A DNA stretch of 44,505 nucleotides from DTYU01 sp040757355 (GCA_040757355.1 JBFLWY010000025.1:1-44505), one strand, 5' to 3'; counted from the first letter of the stretch, positions 7,891 through 15,589 are shown. Translations and numbers: made by a program. Notes: generated by a model from the letters alone, not told the origin.

Positions 7891-9102
7891 TTGACTGGAA
7901 AGTCGAAAACGGGCATGCCGGGTGGCAGTCCGGTACCGGTTACTTCGGCCCGGCTTTTTACGGTCTTTTTCCGGGTTGGTCTGGTGGCCTTCGGGCCGGC
8001 GATGCTGGCGGAGATGAAGCGCCAGGTTATCAAGAGATACCGCTGGCTGCGGGAGGAGGAACTGCTGCAGGGTCTGGCGCTAGCGCAGGTGCTACCGGGA
8101 GCCACGTTTGTTTCCCTTGCCGTATGGGCAGGAAACCGGCTGCGGGGGGCGGCGGGGGCGGTGGCCGCCTTTAGCGGGCTTTTGCTGCCTCCTTTCGCGG
8201 TGATGCTTATAGTATCGTACCTTTACTTCACCTACGGCAACCTACCAGGGGTGGCGGCGGTGGTTGCGGCGCTCGGTGCGGTGGTGGTGGCCCTGGTGGC
8301 CAACGCCACGCTCGATATCGGCCGGATAGCCGTCAAGGACTGGCGGGGTGTGCTCATAGCTGTGCTCGCCTTGGCCGCGGCGCTGTTGCACGTCAACCTG
8401 GTGGCGGTGCTGGCGATAGGAATCGCCGGGGGGCTCTGGCTTTTCCGCACCCGACCGGGTGCCGGGAATCCCGGAGGGGTGGATGTGAGACCGAGATTTC
8501 CGGTAAAGGCGCTGGTTCTGCTGGCTCTGATTTTAGGGGCTTTGGCCGTTTTGGCAGGCTTCTTTCCACCGCTGTTGAAGCTGGGCGCTACGTTTTTTAA
8601 GATCGGCCTTTTAGTCTTCGGCAATGGCTACACCATGCTGCCCTTTATCCAGCAGGAGGTAGTTGACCTTCATCACTGGGTAACAATGAAGGATTTTGCT
8701 GCCGGCGTGGCCTTTGGGCAGGTTACTCCCGGCCCGGTGGTGATCACCGCCACCTTTATCGGTTACCGCGTTGCCGGTTTTTTAGGGGCGGTGGCGGCGA
8801 CGGTCGGCGTTTTTGCCCCCACACTTTTCTTGGTGCTCGCCGCGGCCCCTGTGCAGGCCCGGCTCCGGTCGAGCCCCTGGGTACGGGCGGGCGAGCAGGG
8901 CCTAGTAGCGGCTTTCGTAGGGCTGATGGTTCTGGTGGTTTTCAGGCCGGGGCGCCACGCGCTTACCAGTCTTTCCGCCGGAGTTGTGGCGGCCTTTGCA
9001 CTCGGCCTGCTGCGTCTTACGCGTCTTGATCCCTTGTGGGTGGTGGCGGGCGGCGTTTTGCTCTACCTAGTTCTTCACTCGGCGGCGGGGATGCTCATTT
9101 GA
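7891..9102 (+). CDS. chrA: Chromate transporter, two-domain ChrA type
   Basis: 403 residues in two homologous CHR halves. The first has FRVGLVAFGPAMLAEMKRQ, LAQVLPGATFVSLAVWAG and the second FKIGLLVFGNGYTMLPFIQQEVV, FGQVTPGPVVITATFIGY, the paired FGxG...Q and PGP-type motifs of long ChrA proteins. An upstream frame opens at 7750 inside arsG, but AAGGAAG at 7876-7882 sets TTG 7891. ChrA exports chromate or imports/exports sulfate-like anions. It sits directly before arsC in this island. Presence with arsenic genes suggests mixed oxyanion resistance. Confidence 0.85.
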   Translation: MTGKSKTGMPGGSPVPVTSARLFTVFFRVGLVAFGPAMLAEMKRQVIKRYRWLREEELLQGLALAQVLPGATFVSLAVWAGNRLRGAAGAVAAFSGLLLPPFAVMLIVSYLYFTYGNLPGVAAVVAALGAVVVALVANATLDIGRIAVKDWRGVLIAVLALAAALLHVNLVAVLAIGIAGGLWLFRTRPGAGNPGGVDVRPRFPVKALVLLALILGALAVLAGFFPPLLKLGATFFKIGLLVFGNGYTMLPFIQQEVVDLHHWVTMKDFAAGVAFGQVTPGPVVITATFIGYRVAGFLGAVAATVGVFAPTLFLVLAAAPVQARLRSSPWVRAGEQGLVAAFVGLMVLVVFRPGRHALTSLSAGVVAAFALGLLRLTRLDPLWVVAGGVLLYLVLHSAAGMLI

Positions 9103-9118
9103 TATGGGGGCGCGGGAA

Positions 9119-9541
9119 ATGGCTGAAAAACCGTTACAGGTGCTTTTTCTCTGCACGCAGAACTCCTGCCGCAGCCAGATGGCCGAAGGCTGGGCGCGCC
9201 ACCTGAAGGCAGGTGTGCTGGAGCCCTATTCGGCGGGAACGGCTCCCACGGCCGTCCACCCGCTGGCGGTGCGGGTGATGGCCGAGGCCGGGGTGGATAT
9301 CAGCGGGCAGCGGGCGAAGCACGTCGATGAGCTGCGGGACATTGAGTTCGACCTGGCGGTCACCCTCTGCGACAGCGCGCAGGAGAGCTGCCCGGTGCCG
9401 CCGCGGGCAAAGCGGGTCATCCACCGGGGCTTCCCGGACCCGGCCAGGGCGGAAGGTGCGGCGGAAGATGTGCTGGCCGCCTTCCGCCGGGTGCGGGATC
9501 TCATACGGGATTTCGTCGCCGGGCTGCCGGAAAGCCTATAA
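9119..9541 (+). CDS. arsC: Arsenate reductase, thioredoxin-coupled (LMW-PTP type)
   Basis: 140 residues with the phosphatase P-loop Cys12-TQNS-Cys-Arg18, followed by the redox pair Cys84 and Cys91 (TLCDSAQESC) and a conserved FPDPA segment. This is the Staphylococcus/Bacillus type ArsC that reduces arsenate using three cysteines and thioredoxin. ATG 9119 is preferred over ATG 9104 because the conserved fold begins there. It closes the intact part of the island. A second, almost identical copy lies at 12120-12557 in direct orientation. Confidence 0.95.
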   Translation: MAEKPLQVLFLCTQNSCRSQMAEGWARHLKAGVLEPYSAGTAPTAVHPLAVRVMAEAGVDISGQRAKHVDELRDIEFDLAVTLCDSAQESCPVPPRAKRVIHRGFPDPARAEGAAEDVLAAFRRVRDLIRDFVAGLPESL

Positions 9542-9689
9542 ATACAGCCTGACCGTGTACTTGGTGACGCTTCTGCTGCGGTTAAGTAAAACCCACGCCG
9601 CTTTTTTCTGCTGCTTTTTCTACGTCCTAAAAAACTTTCAAAAATTTTCTCCAAACCCTTGACGTCGCTTTTTTTTTTGTAAAATGTCT

Positions 9690-10010
9690 GCAAATATGAG
9701 TATAGCTCTGCAAAGCGCTGGACGGACAAAATTTTCCCGCAGCAGCGCCTGGGTCCGGTTCCAGAGTTCTTCAGGAATAATGGCAGGGACTTCTCTAACT
9801 ATGCGCTCTTTTTTAGTCCTATTGCCCTTACGGTACTCGTGAATGCCTTTATAGGTAGCATTGTTAAGGATCCGGGAAATAAGACCGACATTCTATTTAC
9901 CCGACGTTATAATGTTGATCCCTTTGGCTTGGCATGGGGTGGGTATCCGGTTGGCGTTAAGCCTCGGCCTGTTCATCTGTGGAAACTCGGCAATAAACAG
10001 CGGCTTTCAT
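9690..10010 (-). pseudogene. Large serine recombinase remnant (internally deleted)
   Basis: From ATG at 10010 (minus, behind a GGGAGG site) the frame encodes MKAAVYCRVSTDEQAE, the universal N-terminus of serine recombinases with the catalytic Ser. It then breaks after 17 codons. In a neighbouring frame it resumes as LNANRIPTPCQAKG...SGK, a TAG stop, then ISRILNNATYKGIHEYRKGN and REVPAIIPEELWNRTQALLREN, the middle recombinase domain. The region between (normally about 150 residues) and the C-terminal zinc ribbon/coiled coil are missing. It marks a former mobile element between the two arsC copies. Confidence 0.8.
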
Positions 10011-10092
10011 TAATCTGTGTCCTCCCGAGGCAGGTCTTATTTTGGAAGGTATTTCTGGATAACTCGCCAGTTTTCTTCTTTGGCCAGTGTTT

Positions 10093-10344
10093 TTAATCAC
10101 ATGCCGGGCTTATCGTGGCAACGACCCAAGTGCCGATTTCTTCAAAGCCGATCTTCCTATGCATCCTTGCCAACAGCGGATTATCCGTTTCGTAAAAGAG
10201 ATAAACCCTTTCTTCGGGTTCTCCGGTTTTACGAGTTCCATAACGGCCTCCTTCTAACGCCGGTGGGCGGCCATCTATGGAAGGGCAAAGGTTTCGCAGC
10301 CTGCGCCGCCGGGTCCCACCAGCATATTTCTCAAAATCACCCAT
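10093..10344 (-). pseudogene. GNAT-like C-terminal scrap
   Basis: Open frame of 83 codons whose last 40 residues (VYLFYETDNPLLARMHRKIG, then FEEIGTWVV) look like the end of an acetyltransferase fold. The first half (arginine- and glycine-rich) looks like out-of-frame sequence. A strong ribosome site (AAGGAGG, 10247-10253) and ATG at 10241 exist in a different frame and would give MELVKPENPKK before losing the conserved frame, so a frameshift is likely. It overlaps the stop of the upstream methyltransferase gene (TAATG). Identity is weak. Confidence 0.4.
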
Positions 10345-11066
10345 TACTTCCTGCCGCCATACACAACAAATACACCGTAACTATAAAAACAGTCCACATC
10401 CTTAAAACCAGCTTCTTTCAGGGCCGTCAGTTGGTCCGTGATGGTATCGAGGTTGCGGTAGTGGTTTGGTTCCTTGTAGTTTCGGATGATACTGGTGTAG
10501 TCACCCGCCAACTCTAAAGCAGTTTGCTTCTCCGCTATCCACTCTTCCCACAACTTTAAATACCAGCCTTTGAGGGCGTCTGTAGGCGCAAGCACAACGT
10601 CAAGATTCACGAATGCGCCTCCTTCGCCCAAGCGTGAATAGGCGAACCCAAAAAGGGCTTTCTTCTCATCCGTCGTCAGGTGGTGAACAGCAAACGCAGA
10701 AACGACCAAGTCAAAAGCAGGAAGCTGAACCTTACCCCGGAGTAGCTCCTGAAAGTTCGCCCTGATAAACCGGAGACTGCTAAAACCAGCGAGCCTCTTT
10801 TTAGCCCTGTGCAACATCTCCTCTGATCCGTCAACCAACGTGGCCGAGATATGGCCGTCAACCTCCAAAAGCGCGGCGGTTAAGACTCCATCCCCGCATC
10901 CCAGATCAAGAGCCCTGTTTCCTTTCTTGTCGCCCAGGAAATAGCGGCAGAATGACTGGAGAATTCTCAGCAGCCGGCGCCGCTCCACGATCTGCACATC
11001 TGCCGCTTCGAGATATTTCCGGGCGAACTCCTTGTCGGCCCAGCGGCTCTCGTCGAATTCGGGCAT
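10344..11066 (-). CDS. Class I SAM-dependent methyltransferase
   Basis: 240 residues, ATG 11066. Motif I ALDLGCGDGVLTAALLE (about 52-68), motif II acidic residue in ATLVDGSEEML, and FDLVVSAFAVHHLTTDEK as motif IV are those of small-molecule methyltransferases of the UbiE/COQ5 type. It lacks the conserved cysteine set of arsenite methyltransferase ArsM, so an arsenic role is not supported. It lies on the opposite strand inside the arsC-flanked segment, with the GNAT-like scrap coupled behind it. Substrate unknown. Confidence 0.8.
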   Translation of the reverse strand: MPEFDESRWADKEFARKYLEAADVQIVERRRLLRILQSFCRYFLGDKKGNRALDLGCGDGVLTAALLEVDGHISATLVDGSEEMLHRAKKRLAGFSSLRFIRANFQELLRGKVQLPAFDLVVSAFAVHHLTTDEKKALFGFAYSRLGEGGAFVNLDVVLAPTDALKGWYLKLWEEWIAEKQTALELAGDYTSIIRNYKEPNHYRNLDTITDQLTALKEAGFKDVDCFYSYGVFVVYGGRK

Positions 11067-11442
11067 AGCCTTGCCTTTCTTTTTCGGGGTCGAAAAGAAT
11101 ATCTTGGACTTTCAAGAAGGAACTGCCAGTGTCAGGATACCATAAAACGGATGTAGCTGGAAGGGGCGTCGAGTTTCCGTTATTCTTACACCTACCAAAA
11201 TAGAGCTTCGACTTCTCAGTAAGGTCTTTTCCTACCCGAGTGCCACGATAACCTTTCAATTCGGCAGTCGTTGCCGAATTGATTGCCAAGGTGCTGCGAA
11301 AAAAGCGTCGACGCCGTCACTCTTATTTAGGGAAAGTATAGATTGGAATAGGTGACGGTAGCGGCGATGGCCTACCGCCTGGTGGCGATGATTTTCGCCC
11401 TTGTTTGGGGGTATGGTAAGTAATATACTGTAAGTAAGGCAG
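11067..11442. other. Intergenic stretch with no recognisable feature
   Basis: About 375 bp between the methyltransferase start and the next plus-strand gene. An open minus-strand frame continues through 11289, but it is a shadow frame of the methyltransferase extended into this spacer and has no homology I recognise. No RNA gene or clear promoter was found. Confidence 0.4.
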
Positions 11443-11775
11443 GTGCGTGGCGTATTGGCGGAGCATAGTGCCGGTGCGGTATCTGTTTTCGGTGTTTGGA
11501 TCCGCTTTCCGGAAGAGCGCTGGCAGCATATACTCAGGGAGCACCCGGAGTTAGAGGGTCTGTATGAAGACGTACTAACTACGATTGAAAGCCCGTTGAA
11601 GGTTTTGGCAGGAAGCGGTGGCGAATTATTGGCCGCCAGGGAGATAGCTCCGGGAAAGTTCCTGGTGGTTGTTTATAAGGAAATCGGTTCGGATGATGGC
11701 TTTGTAATCACCGCGTTTCTAACCCGGCGGATCAGGCAGTTAGAGAGGAGGGCGATTGTGTGGCCGAGGCAATGA
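11443..11775 (+). CDS. Hypothetical protein, possible nuclease-type toxin paired with DUF2283
   Basis: 110 residues, GTG start after AAGGCAGG. The pattern RFPEERWQHILREHPEL...VLTTIESPLKV...GELLAAREIAPGKFLVVVYKE...DGFVITAFLTRRIRQLERR has the short, His/Arg-containing layout of the small barnase/EndoU/ColE5-RelE-like (PBECR-type) nuclease folds. I infer this from pattern only. It ends in WPRQ, and its last 16 bp overlap the start of a DUF2283 gene. That arrangement resembles a toxin/antitoxin pair. Start choice is uncertain. Confidence 0.5.
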   Translation: MRGVLAEHSAGAVSVFGVWIRFPEERWQHILREHPELEGLYEDVLTTIESPLKVLAGSGGELLAAREIAPGKFLVVVYKEIGSDDGFVITAFLTRRIRQLERRAIVWPRQ

Positions 11776-12005
11776 GTTATATTAAAGTGGCGGAAGCGGT
11801 TTCGCGGGTTGTGATGGGCTCGGGTCTGCCTCTGCTGCGGGTGTCCTATGATCCTGCAGGGGATGTGCTCTATATTCACTTTACCGAAGAACCGGTAAAA
11901 GCTGATGACAGCGAGTTCATAGAAGACGAGGTAGTGGTACGCTACCGAGGCGGTGAAATAGTTGGGGTGACTATTCTGAACGCGAGCAGGCGAAAGCCGG
12001 CGTAG
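11760..12005 (+). CDS. DUF2283-family protein
   Basis: 81 residues, GTG start with AGGAGGG just upstream inside the preceding gene. The core LLRVSYDPAGDVLYIHFTEE...IEDEVVVRYRGGEIVGVTILNAS is the DUF2283 signature (YDxxxDvLYI...I-x2-D-x-vv-y...ivGieil). DUF2283 proteins are small, cytosolic and often coded just after a short nuclease-like or DUF4258-like gene, where they are thought to be antitoxins. The 16-bp overlap here implies translational coupling. Confidence 0.75.
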   Translation: MAEAMSYIKVAEAVSRVVMGSGLPLLRVSYDPAGDVLYIHFTEEPVKADDSEFIEDEVVVRYRGGEIVGVTILNASRRKPA

Positions 12006-12119
12006 CGGCTATACTTTGGTACGATAAGATTTTAAGGTTAAAAATTTTTTTCAACGGACTAAAGCAGTAAGTACTTCTGCCGATGACAGCAAACAGAGGT
12101 TTATGAAAAACAGCTTAAA

Positions 12120-12557
12120 GTGCTTTTTCTCTGCACCCAGAACTCCTGCCGGAGCCAGATGGCCGAAGGGCGGGCGCGCCACCTCAAAAAAGACGTGTTA
12201 GAACCCTATTCGGCAGGAACGGCGCCGGCCGCCGTCCACCCGTTAGCGGTGCGGGTGATGGCCGAGGCCGGGGTGGACATCAGCGGGCAGCGGGCGAAGC
12301 ACGTTGATGAACTGCGGGACATTGAGTTCGACCTGGCGGTCACCCTCTGCGATAGCGCGCGGGAGAGTTGTCCACTGCCGCCGCGGGCGAAGCGGGTCAT
12401 CCACCGGGGCTTCCCGGACCCGGCCAAGGCGGAAGGTGCGGCGGAAGAGGTGCTGGCCGCCTTCCGCCGGGTGCGCGATCTGATCCGGGATTTCGTCGCC
12501 GGGCTGCCGGAGGATTTAGGAGCTGAGGCGGGGGACGGGAGGAGGGGTGGCTTATGA
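12120..12557 (+). CDS. arsC: Second arsenate reductase copy with a frame-broken start
   Basis: The protein keeps all ArsC residues (CTQNSCR loop and TLCDSARESC pair) and is nearly identical to the copy at 9119-9541, also at the DNA level. The natural start is damaged. AGAGG at 12095-12099 is followed by ATG 12103, but the run after ATG has five A, which throws the frame off; six A would read MKKQLKVLFLC. In the intact frame the first usable start is GTG 12120, right at the catalytic loop and without a ribosome site. So it is either a pseudogene, a slippage-controlled gene or a base-call error. Its stop overlaps the next gene's start (ATGA-type). Confidence 0.8.
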   Translation: MLFLCTQNSCRSQMAEGRARHLKKDVLEPYSAGTAPAAVHPLAVRVMAEAGVDISGQRAKHVDELRDIEFDLAVTLCDSARESCPLPPRAKRVIHRGFPDPAKAEGAAEEVLAAFRRVRDLIRDFVAGLPEDLGAEAGDGRRGGL

Positions 12558-13279
12558 GGTGGCTTCAGACTGTCGGGCGCTTCGTGGGGGTGGTAGCTTC
12601 CGTGGGGAATATCGTCTTGATTCTGGTGCTATATTTTTTCAACCCCTACGGTAAGTTCGCGGTGCCGACGGAGAGTTATTTCATCTTTTCCCTGATGGTA
12701 ATTTTGTCTTTGTTAGCGGTTTACGCTTGTGTGAAAGTGGTGCCTTTGGTAATGTACGGTGTTTTCTTCGGCTCCTTCTTCCCGGTAGGGTTTTATTTGC
12801 TCGGTACCCCTGGCATCTTCAAGTGGATCGGTGTTTTTAACCTTTTTTATCTGGCGTCGGCAATGCTGATGTCTGCCGGTAAGGAGCGCTCTCCGGCTGA
12901 GGCGCCTTCAGGCGAGCCTTCAGCTTCTTCGGCGAGCCAGCACGAAAAGCCAAATGTTTGGTGGCTGGCGACCCTCGGCGGTTTGATGGGCCTTGCCGCG
13001 TGTGCCTACGAGGCATACCGGTTTTCCTGCCCGCACCTTGTGCATTCTCCCTGGGAGATACCCGCTCTCGGCGCTTACATCCTGTTTTTCGGCGCGGCCC
13101 TGGCCGGTTCCTTGCGCCGCCGGCGGGAGGTGGTGCTGGCAGGGGGCGTTCTGGCGCTCGGCCTCACCGCTCTCCTCTTCCTCACCGGCCTGTTTGCCTC
13201 TTTTGCGCCGCCGGAGTGGGTCCCTTTCCTGCCCGGTTCGATGCTTGTGCTGGTTGCTGCTGCCTTTCGACGAAAGTGA
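12554..13279 (+). CDS. Hypothetical multi-pass membrane protein
   Basis: 241 residues with about seven hydrophobic helices: three or four in the first 110 residues, a hydrophilic Ser/Ala/Glu-rich loop at about 115-135 (SPAEAPSGEPSASSAS), then three or four more to the end. No family motif recognised. The ATG overlaps the stop of the second arsC by 4 bp, so both were translated together. It may be a component of arsenic or stress resistance, but nothing in the sequence proves this. Confidence 0.7.
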   Translation: MRWLQTVGRFVGVVASVGNIVLILVLYFFNPYGKFAVPTESYFIFSLMVILSLLAVYACVKVVPLVMYGVFFGSFFPVGFYLLGTPGIFKWIGVFNLFYLASAMLMSAGKERSPAEAPSGEPSASSASQHEKPNVWWLATLGGLMGLAACAYEAYRFSCPHLVHSPWEIPALGAYILFFGAALAGSLRRRREVVLAGGVLALGLTALLFLTGLFASFAPPEWVPFLPGSMLVLVAAAFRRK

Positions 13280-13296
13280 TAGAGGGGTTAGCTTAA

Positions 13297-13408
13297 GAAA
13301 GCAATTAGCGCAATAGCAAGGCTTTTGGAAAGGCGTGACTTGACGGTCATAATTGTTGCATTTACAATAGGGCCAATAGCAGAAGAGGCTTAACAAGGAG
13401 TGTTGGGA
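13297..13408 (+). other. attI-like/integron promoter region, second copy (S1)
   Basis: This stretch aligns over about 115 bp with 15565-15681 beside the integron integrase. Shared blocks are AATTAGC, TAGCAAGGCTTTT, CTTGAC, CCAATAGCAGAA and the end TTAAC(A)AGG...TGTTGGG (GTTAGGT in the other copy). It ends with GTTGGGA at 13402, close to the GTTRRRY integron crossover core, and precedes the MntA/HepT genes. It appears to be a duplicate or relic attI region whose own integrase is gone. Confidence 0.5.
13340..13368 (+). promoter_or_regulatory. Sigma-A promoter before mntA-hepT (Pc-like)
   Basis: TTGACG at 13340-13345 and TACAAT at 13363-13368 with exactly 17 bp between. It occupies the same place within the S1 repeat as the TTGACA/TAAAAT promoter does in the attI region beside intI. 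It points at the toxin-antitoxin pair. Confidence 0.65.
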
Positions 13409-13469
13409 GGGCAATTGATAGCCGTGGTAGGTGTTATCCGCAGTAGTCGAAGTTGAGAGAGGTGTCACA

Positions 13470-13781
13470 ATGATTGTCCAGACGAAAGAGCATGTCTTAT
13501 CGCTTATCCAAGAACGTCAAAGTCAAATTAGGAACCTGGGTGTCAGAAGGATAGGCTTGTTTGGCTCCTTTGTACGAGGGCAGCAGGATAGCAACAGTGA
13601 CATAGATATCTTGGTGGAGTTCGAACCCGGTCGCAAGACTTTTGACAATTTTCTACAGATGGCGTTGCTTTTAGAGGAATTGTTCGGTCGGCCGGTCGAA
13701 TTGGTCACACCGGAAGCTCTCAGTCCTTATCTTGGCCCGCATATCCTGCACGAGGTTGAATATGTCTCTTTCGGCGCTTGA
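13470..13781 (+). CDS. mntA: MntA-type nucleotidyltransferase antitoxin
   Basis: 103 residues from ATG 13470. Motif GSFVRGQQDSNSDIDILVEF (about residues 32-51) is the GS-x-RG...D-x-D minimal nucleotidyltransferase site. In HEPN-MNT systems this enzyme AMPylates the HEPN RNase and neutralises it. The gene overlaps the following HEPN gene by 20 bp. The reading frame opens earlier (13434), but the GAGAGAGGTG site favours 13470. Likely carried as cargo behind the attI-like S1 region. Confidence 0.85.
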   Translation: MIVQTKEHVLSLIQERQSQIRNLGVRRIGLFGSFVRGQQDSNSDIDILVEFEPGRKTFDNFLQMALLLEELFGRPVELVTPEALSPYLGPHILHEVEYVSFGA

Positions 13782-14109
13782 ATACTTGCGTCATATCCTC
13801 GACGAGACCGAGTATTTGATGGGTCGGGCGCAAGGACTTAGCCAGGATCAATTTATGCGCGATGCCACGTTGAAACGTGCGTTCGTCCGCAGTATCGAGA
13901 TTATTGGCGAAGCGTCGAAGAAGATACCTGATGATTTCAAACAAAAGTACAGTCATCTGGAATGGCGAGCTATGGCCGGAATGCGCGACCGATTGATACA
14001 CGGATACTTCGGGGTAGATTACGACATCGTCTGGGACGTTGTGACAAATAAGATACCTGTACTTTACCGAGCGGTCAAAGAGATCATTGAAACGGAGGGT
14101 TCCGGCTAA
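13762..14109 (+). CDS. hepT: HepT-type HEPN RNase toxin (DUF86)
   Basis: 115 residues, all-helical. The catalytic R-x4-H-x-Y motif is present as RDRLIHGYFGVDYDIVWDVV. The N-terminal YLRHILDETEYLMGRAQ and IEIIGEASKKIPDDF segments are typical of DUF86. ATG 13762 lies within the end of mntA. HEPN RNases of this type cut tRNA or mRNA when free of antitoxin; defence against phage or element maintenance is the usual interpretation. Confidence 0.85.
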   Translation: MSLSALEYLRHILDETEYLMGRAQGLSQDQFMRDATLKRAFVRSIEIIGEASKKIPDDFKQKYSHLEWRAMAGMRDRLIHGYFGVDYDIVWDVVTNKIPVLYRAVKEIIETEGSG

Positions 14110-14289
14110 TAAAGGAAAAGCCTGACATTTCTCCCACCACGCCCTCAGTTTTATGGTTCATGCGGCGGGAAAACTCCGGGCGGCCGTGCTGATTAAGGCT
14201 TAGAATACGAGACGGATACTGGAAATGCTGTCCACCAGGCTTCATACGGCGGGTTTATTTAAGAAGGGATACGGCCCAACGGTGCAGAC
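14110..14289. other. Spacer between hepT and intI
   Basis: About 180 bp where hepT and the integrase gene converge. One RYYYAAC-type heptamer (GCCCAAC, 14274-14280) is present, but no matching GTTRRRY partner or palindromic arm that would make a convincing attC site. No gene or terminator was recognised. Confidence 0.4.
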
Positions 14290-15522
14290 TTACTTATCCA
14301 GCGGACTGCGCACCCTCAGGATGTTCCTTGAGGCCACGTGGGTGTAAATCATGGTGGTTTGAAGATTCCGGTGCCCGAGCAGTTCCTGGACCGTCCGGAT
14401 ATCGTAGCCGTTTTCCAGCAAGTGCGTCGCAAAACTATGCCTCAAAGTATGCACCGAGGCAGGCTTTGCGATCCCTGCCTTTTCTACTGCTGTCTTAAAC
14501 GCTTTTTGGAGCGAGGCAGGGTGTACGTGGTGCCGCCGCACCGTGAGGGTGCGCGGGTCAACGGAGAGCGATTTTGAAGGAAACAGCCAGAACCAGCCCC
14601 ACTCCTTGCCGGCGCCGGGGTATTTCTTTTCCAGCGCGTCCGGCAGCGCTACGCCGTTTAAATTTTGTGCCCGGTCCCGGTCGTAAAGCGACCGCACCTC
14701 CGCGATGTGGCGGATGAGATCGTCCTTCAGCCTCTCCGGCAGTACCGTCCGGCGGTCCTTGTCGCCCTTGCCCGACCGGACGATAACCATCCCTTGCTCC
14801 AGGTCAATATCCTTGATGCGGAGATTGAGGCACTCCTGAAGCCGCAGCCCGCAGCCGTAGGTGAGCATAGCCATCAGGCGCTGCACGCCGGTCATCCGGT
14901 CGAAGACCATCTCCACTTCCTTTGCCGTGAGCACCACGGGAAGCCGCCTCCTCTGCCGCGCCCGCACCGCGCTCAGTGCGTTCTCAATATCCTTCTCCAG
15001 CACGTGCCGGAAAAAGAAGACCACCGCGTTCAGGGCCTGGTTTTGCGTGGCGGAAGAAACCCTCCTTTCAACCGCCAGGTGACTCAGGAAATCCTGCAGG
15101 TCTCTGCCTTCCAAGCGGGAGGGCGGTTTATCCGCCGCGAACGACCGGAAACCGCGCAGCCACATGATATACGTCTTTTCCGTATTATAAGAACGCTGGC
15201 GCAGCCTTAGCGCCTTGCGCATCCTCTCCTCGGCGGCCTTCCATTCTTCCGTTGCATTCCCGGTTAGAGAAGAGTCTTTCAGTTCCCGGGAAAGAAAGTA
15301 ATCGTAAAGCCGCAGCGCCGCATCGGCCTGCCTTACCTGCCAGTCCTCACGGTTTTTGGCTATCTGCGCCAGAAAATCTTTCTTCTGCTCGCTGCCGAGG
15401 CGTGCGGCAGGAGGCGCATCAAGAAAGGCGTAGCAGTCCGCCACCCACTTGACGTAGAAAGGAATATGCTGGGGCTTTATCGAACCTTTTTGCTGAAGAA
15501 AGGTTTTGAACTCGTTTAGCAT
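14290..15522 (-). CDS. intI: Integron integrase (IntI-type tyrosine recombinase)
   Basis: 410 residues. Tyrosine recombinase catalytic residues are visible: Arg227 (GCGLRLQE), His358/Arg361 (HTLRHSFATHLL), His384 (LLGHRNLQTT) and Tyr393 (MIYTHV). Between the first Arg and the HxxR box is the extra IntI-only domain, residues about 288-333: LPDALEKKYPGAGKEWGWFW, then FPSKSLSVDPRTLTVRRHH. This closely resembles the KYPRAGQSWGWFW...DPR...RRHH segment of class 1 IntI. XerC/D and phage integrases lack it. The protein is about 75 residues longer than usual at the N-terminus. ATG 15522; divergent from the methyltransferase gene. Confidence 0.93.
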   Translation of the reverse strand: MLNEFKTFLQQKGSIKPQHIPFYVKWVADCYAFLDAPPAARLGSEQKKDFLAQIAKNREDWQVRQADAALRLYDYFLSRELKDSSLTGNATEEWKAAEERMRKALRLRQRSYNTEKTYIMWLRGFRSFAADKPPSRLEGRDLQDFLSHLAVERRVSSATQNQALNAVVFFFRHVLEKDIENALSAVRARQRRRLPVVLTAKEVEMVFDRMTGVQRLMAMLTYGCGLRLQECLNLRIKDIDLEQGMVIVRSGKGDKDRRTVLPERLKDDLIRHIAEVRSLYDRDRAQNLNGVALPDALEKKYPGAGKEWGWFWLFPSKSLSVDPRTLTVRRHHVHPASLQKAFKTAVEKAGIAKPASVHTLRHSFATHLLENGYDIRTVQELLGHRNLQTTMIYTHVASRNILRVRSPLDK

Positions 15523-15560
15523 AACAAATCCATAATTTATATTTGATCTACATAACTAAC

Positions 15561-15589
15561 ATTATAAAGAGATAATTAGCACGTAGCAA
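15561..15589 (-). promoter_or_regulatory. Integrase promoter P-int
   Basis: Read on the minus strand: TTGCTA (15589-15584), 17 bp, TATAAT (15566-15561), about 40 bp upstream of the intI ATG. No LexA-type box is visible. The same block is partly conserved, but degraded, in copy S1 at about 13297-13320. Confidence 0.6.

Noticed and set aside
10344..11066. Methyltransferase as arsenite methyltransferase ArsM
   Set aside because: It lies among arsenic genes but lacks the conserved cysteines of ArsM; kept as a generic SAM methyltransferase.
14110..14289. attC site behind hepT
   Set aside because: Only one RYYYAAC heptamer, no GTTRRRY mate and no imperfect palindrome between.
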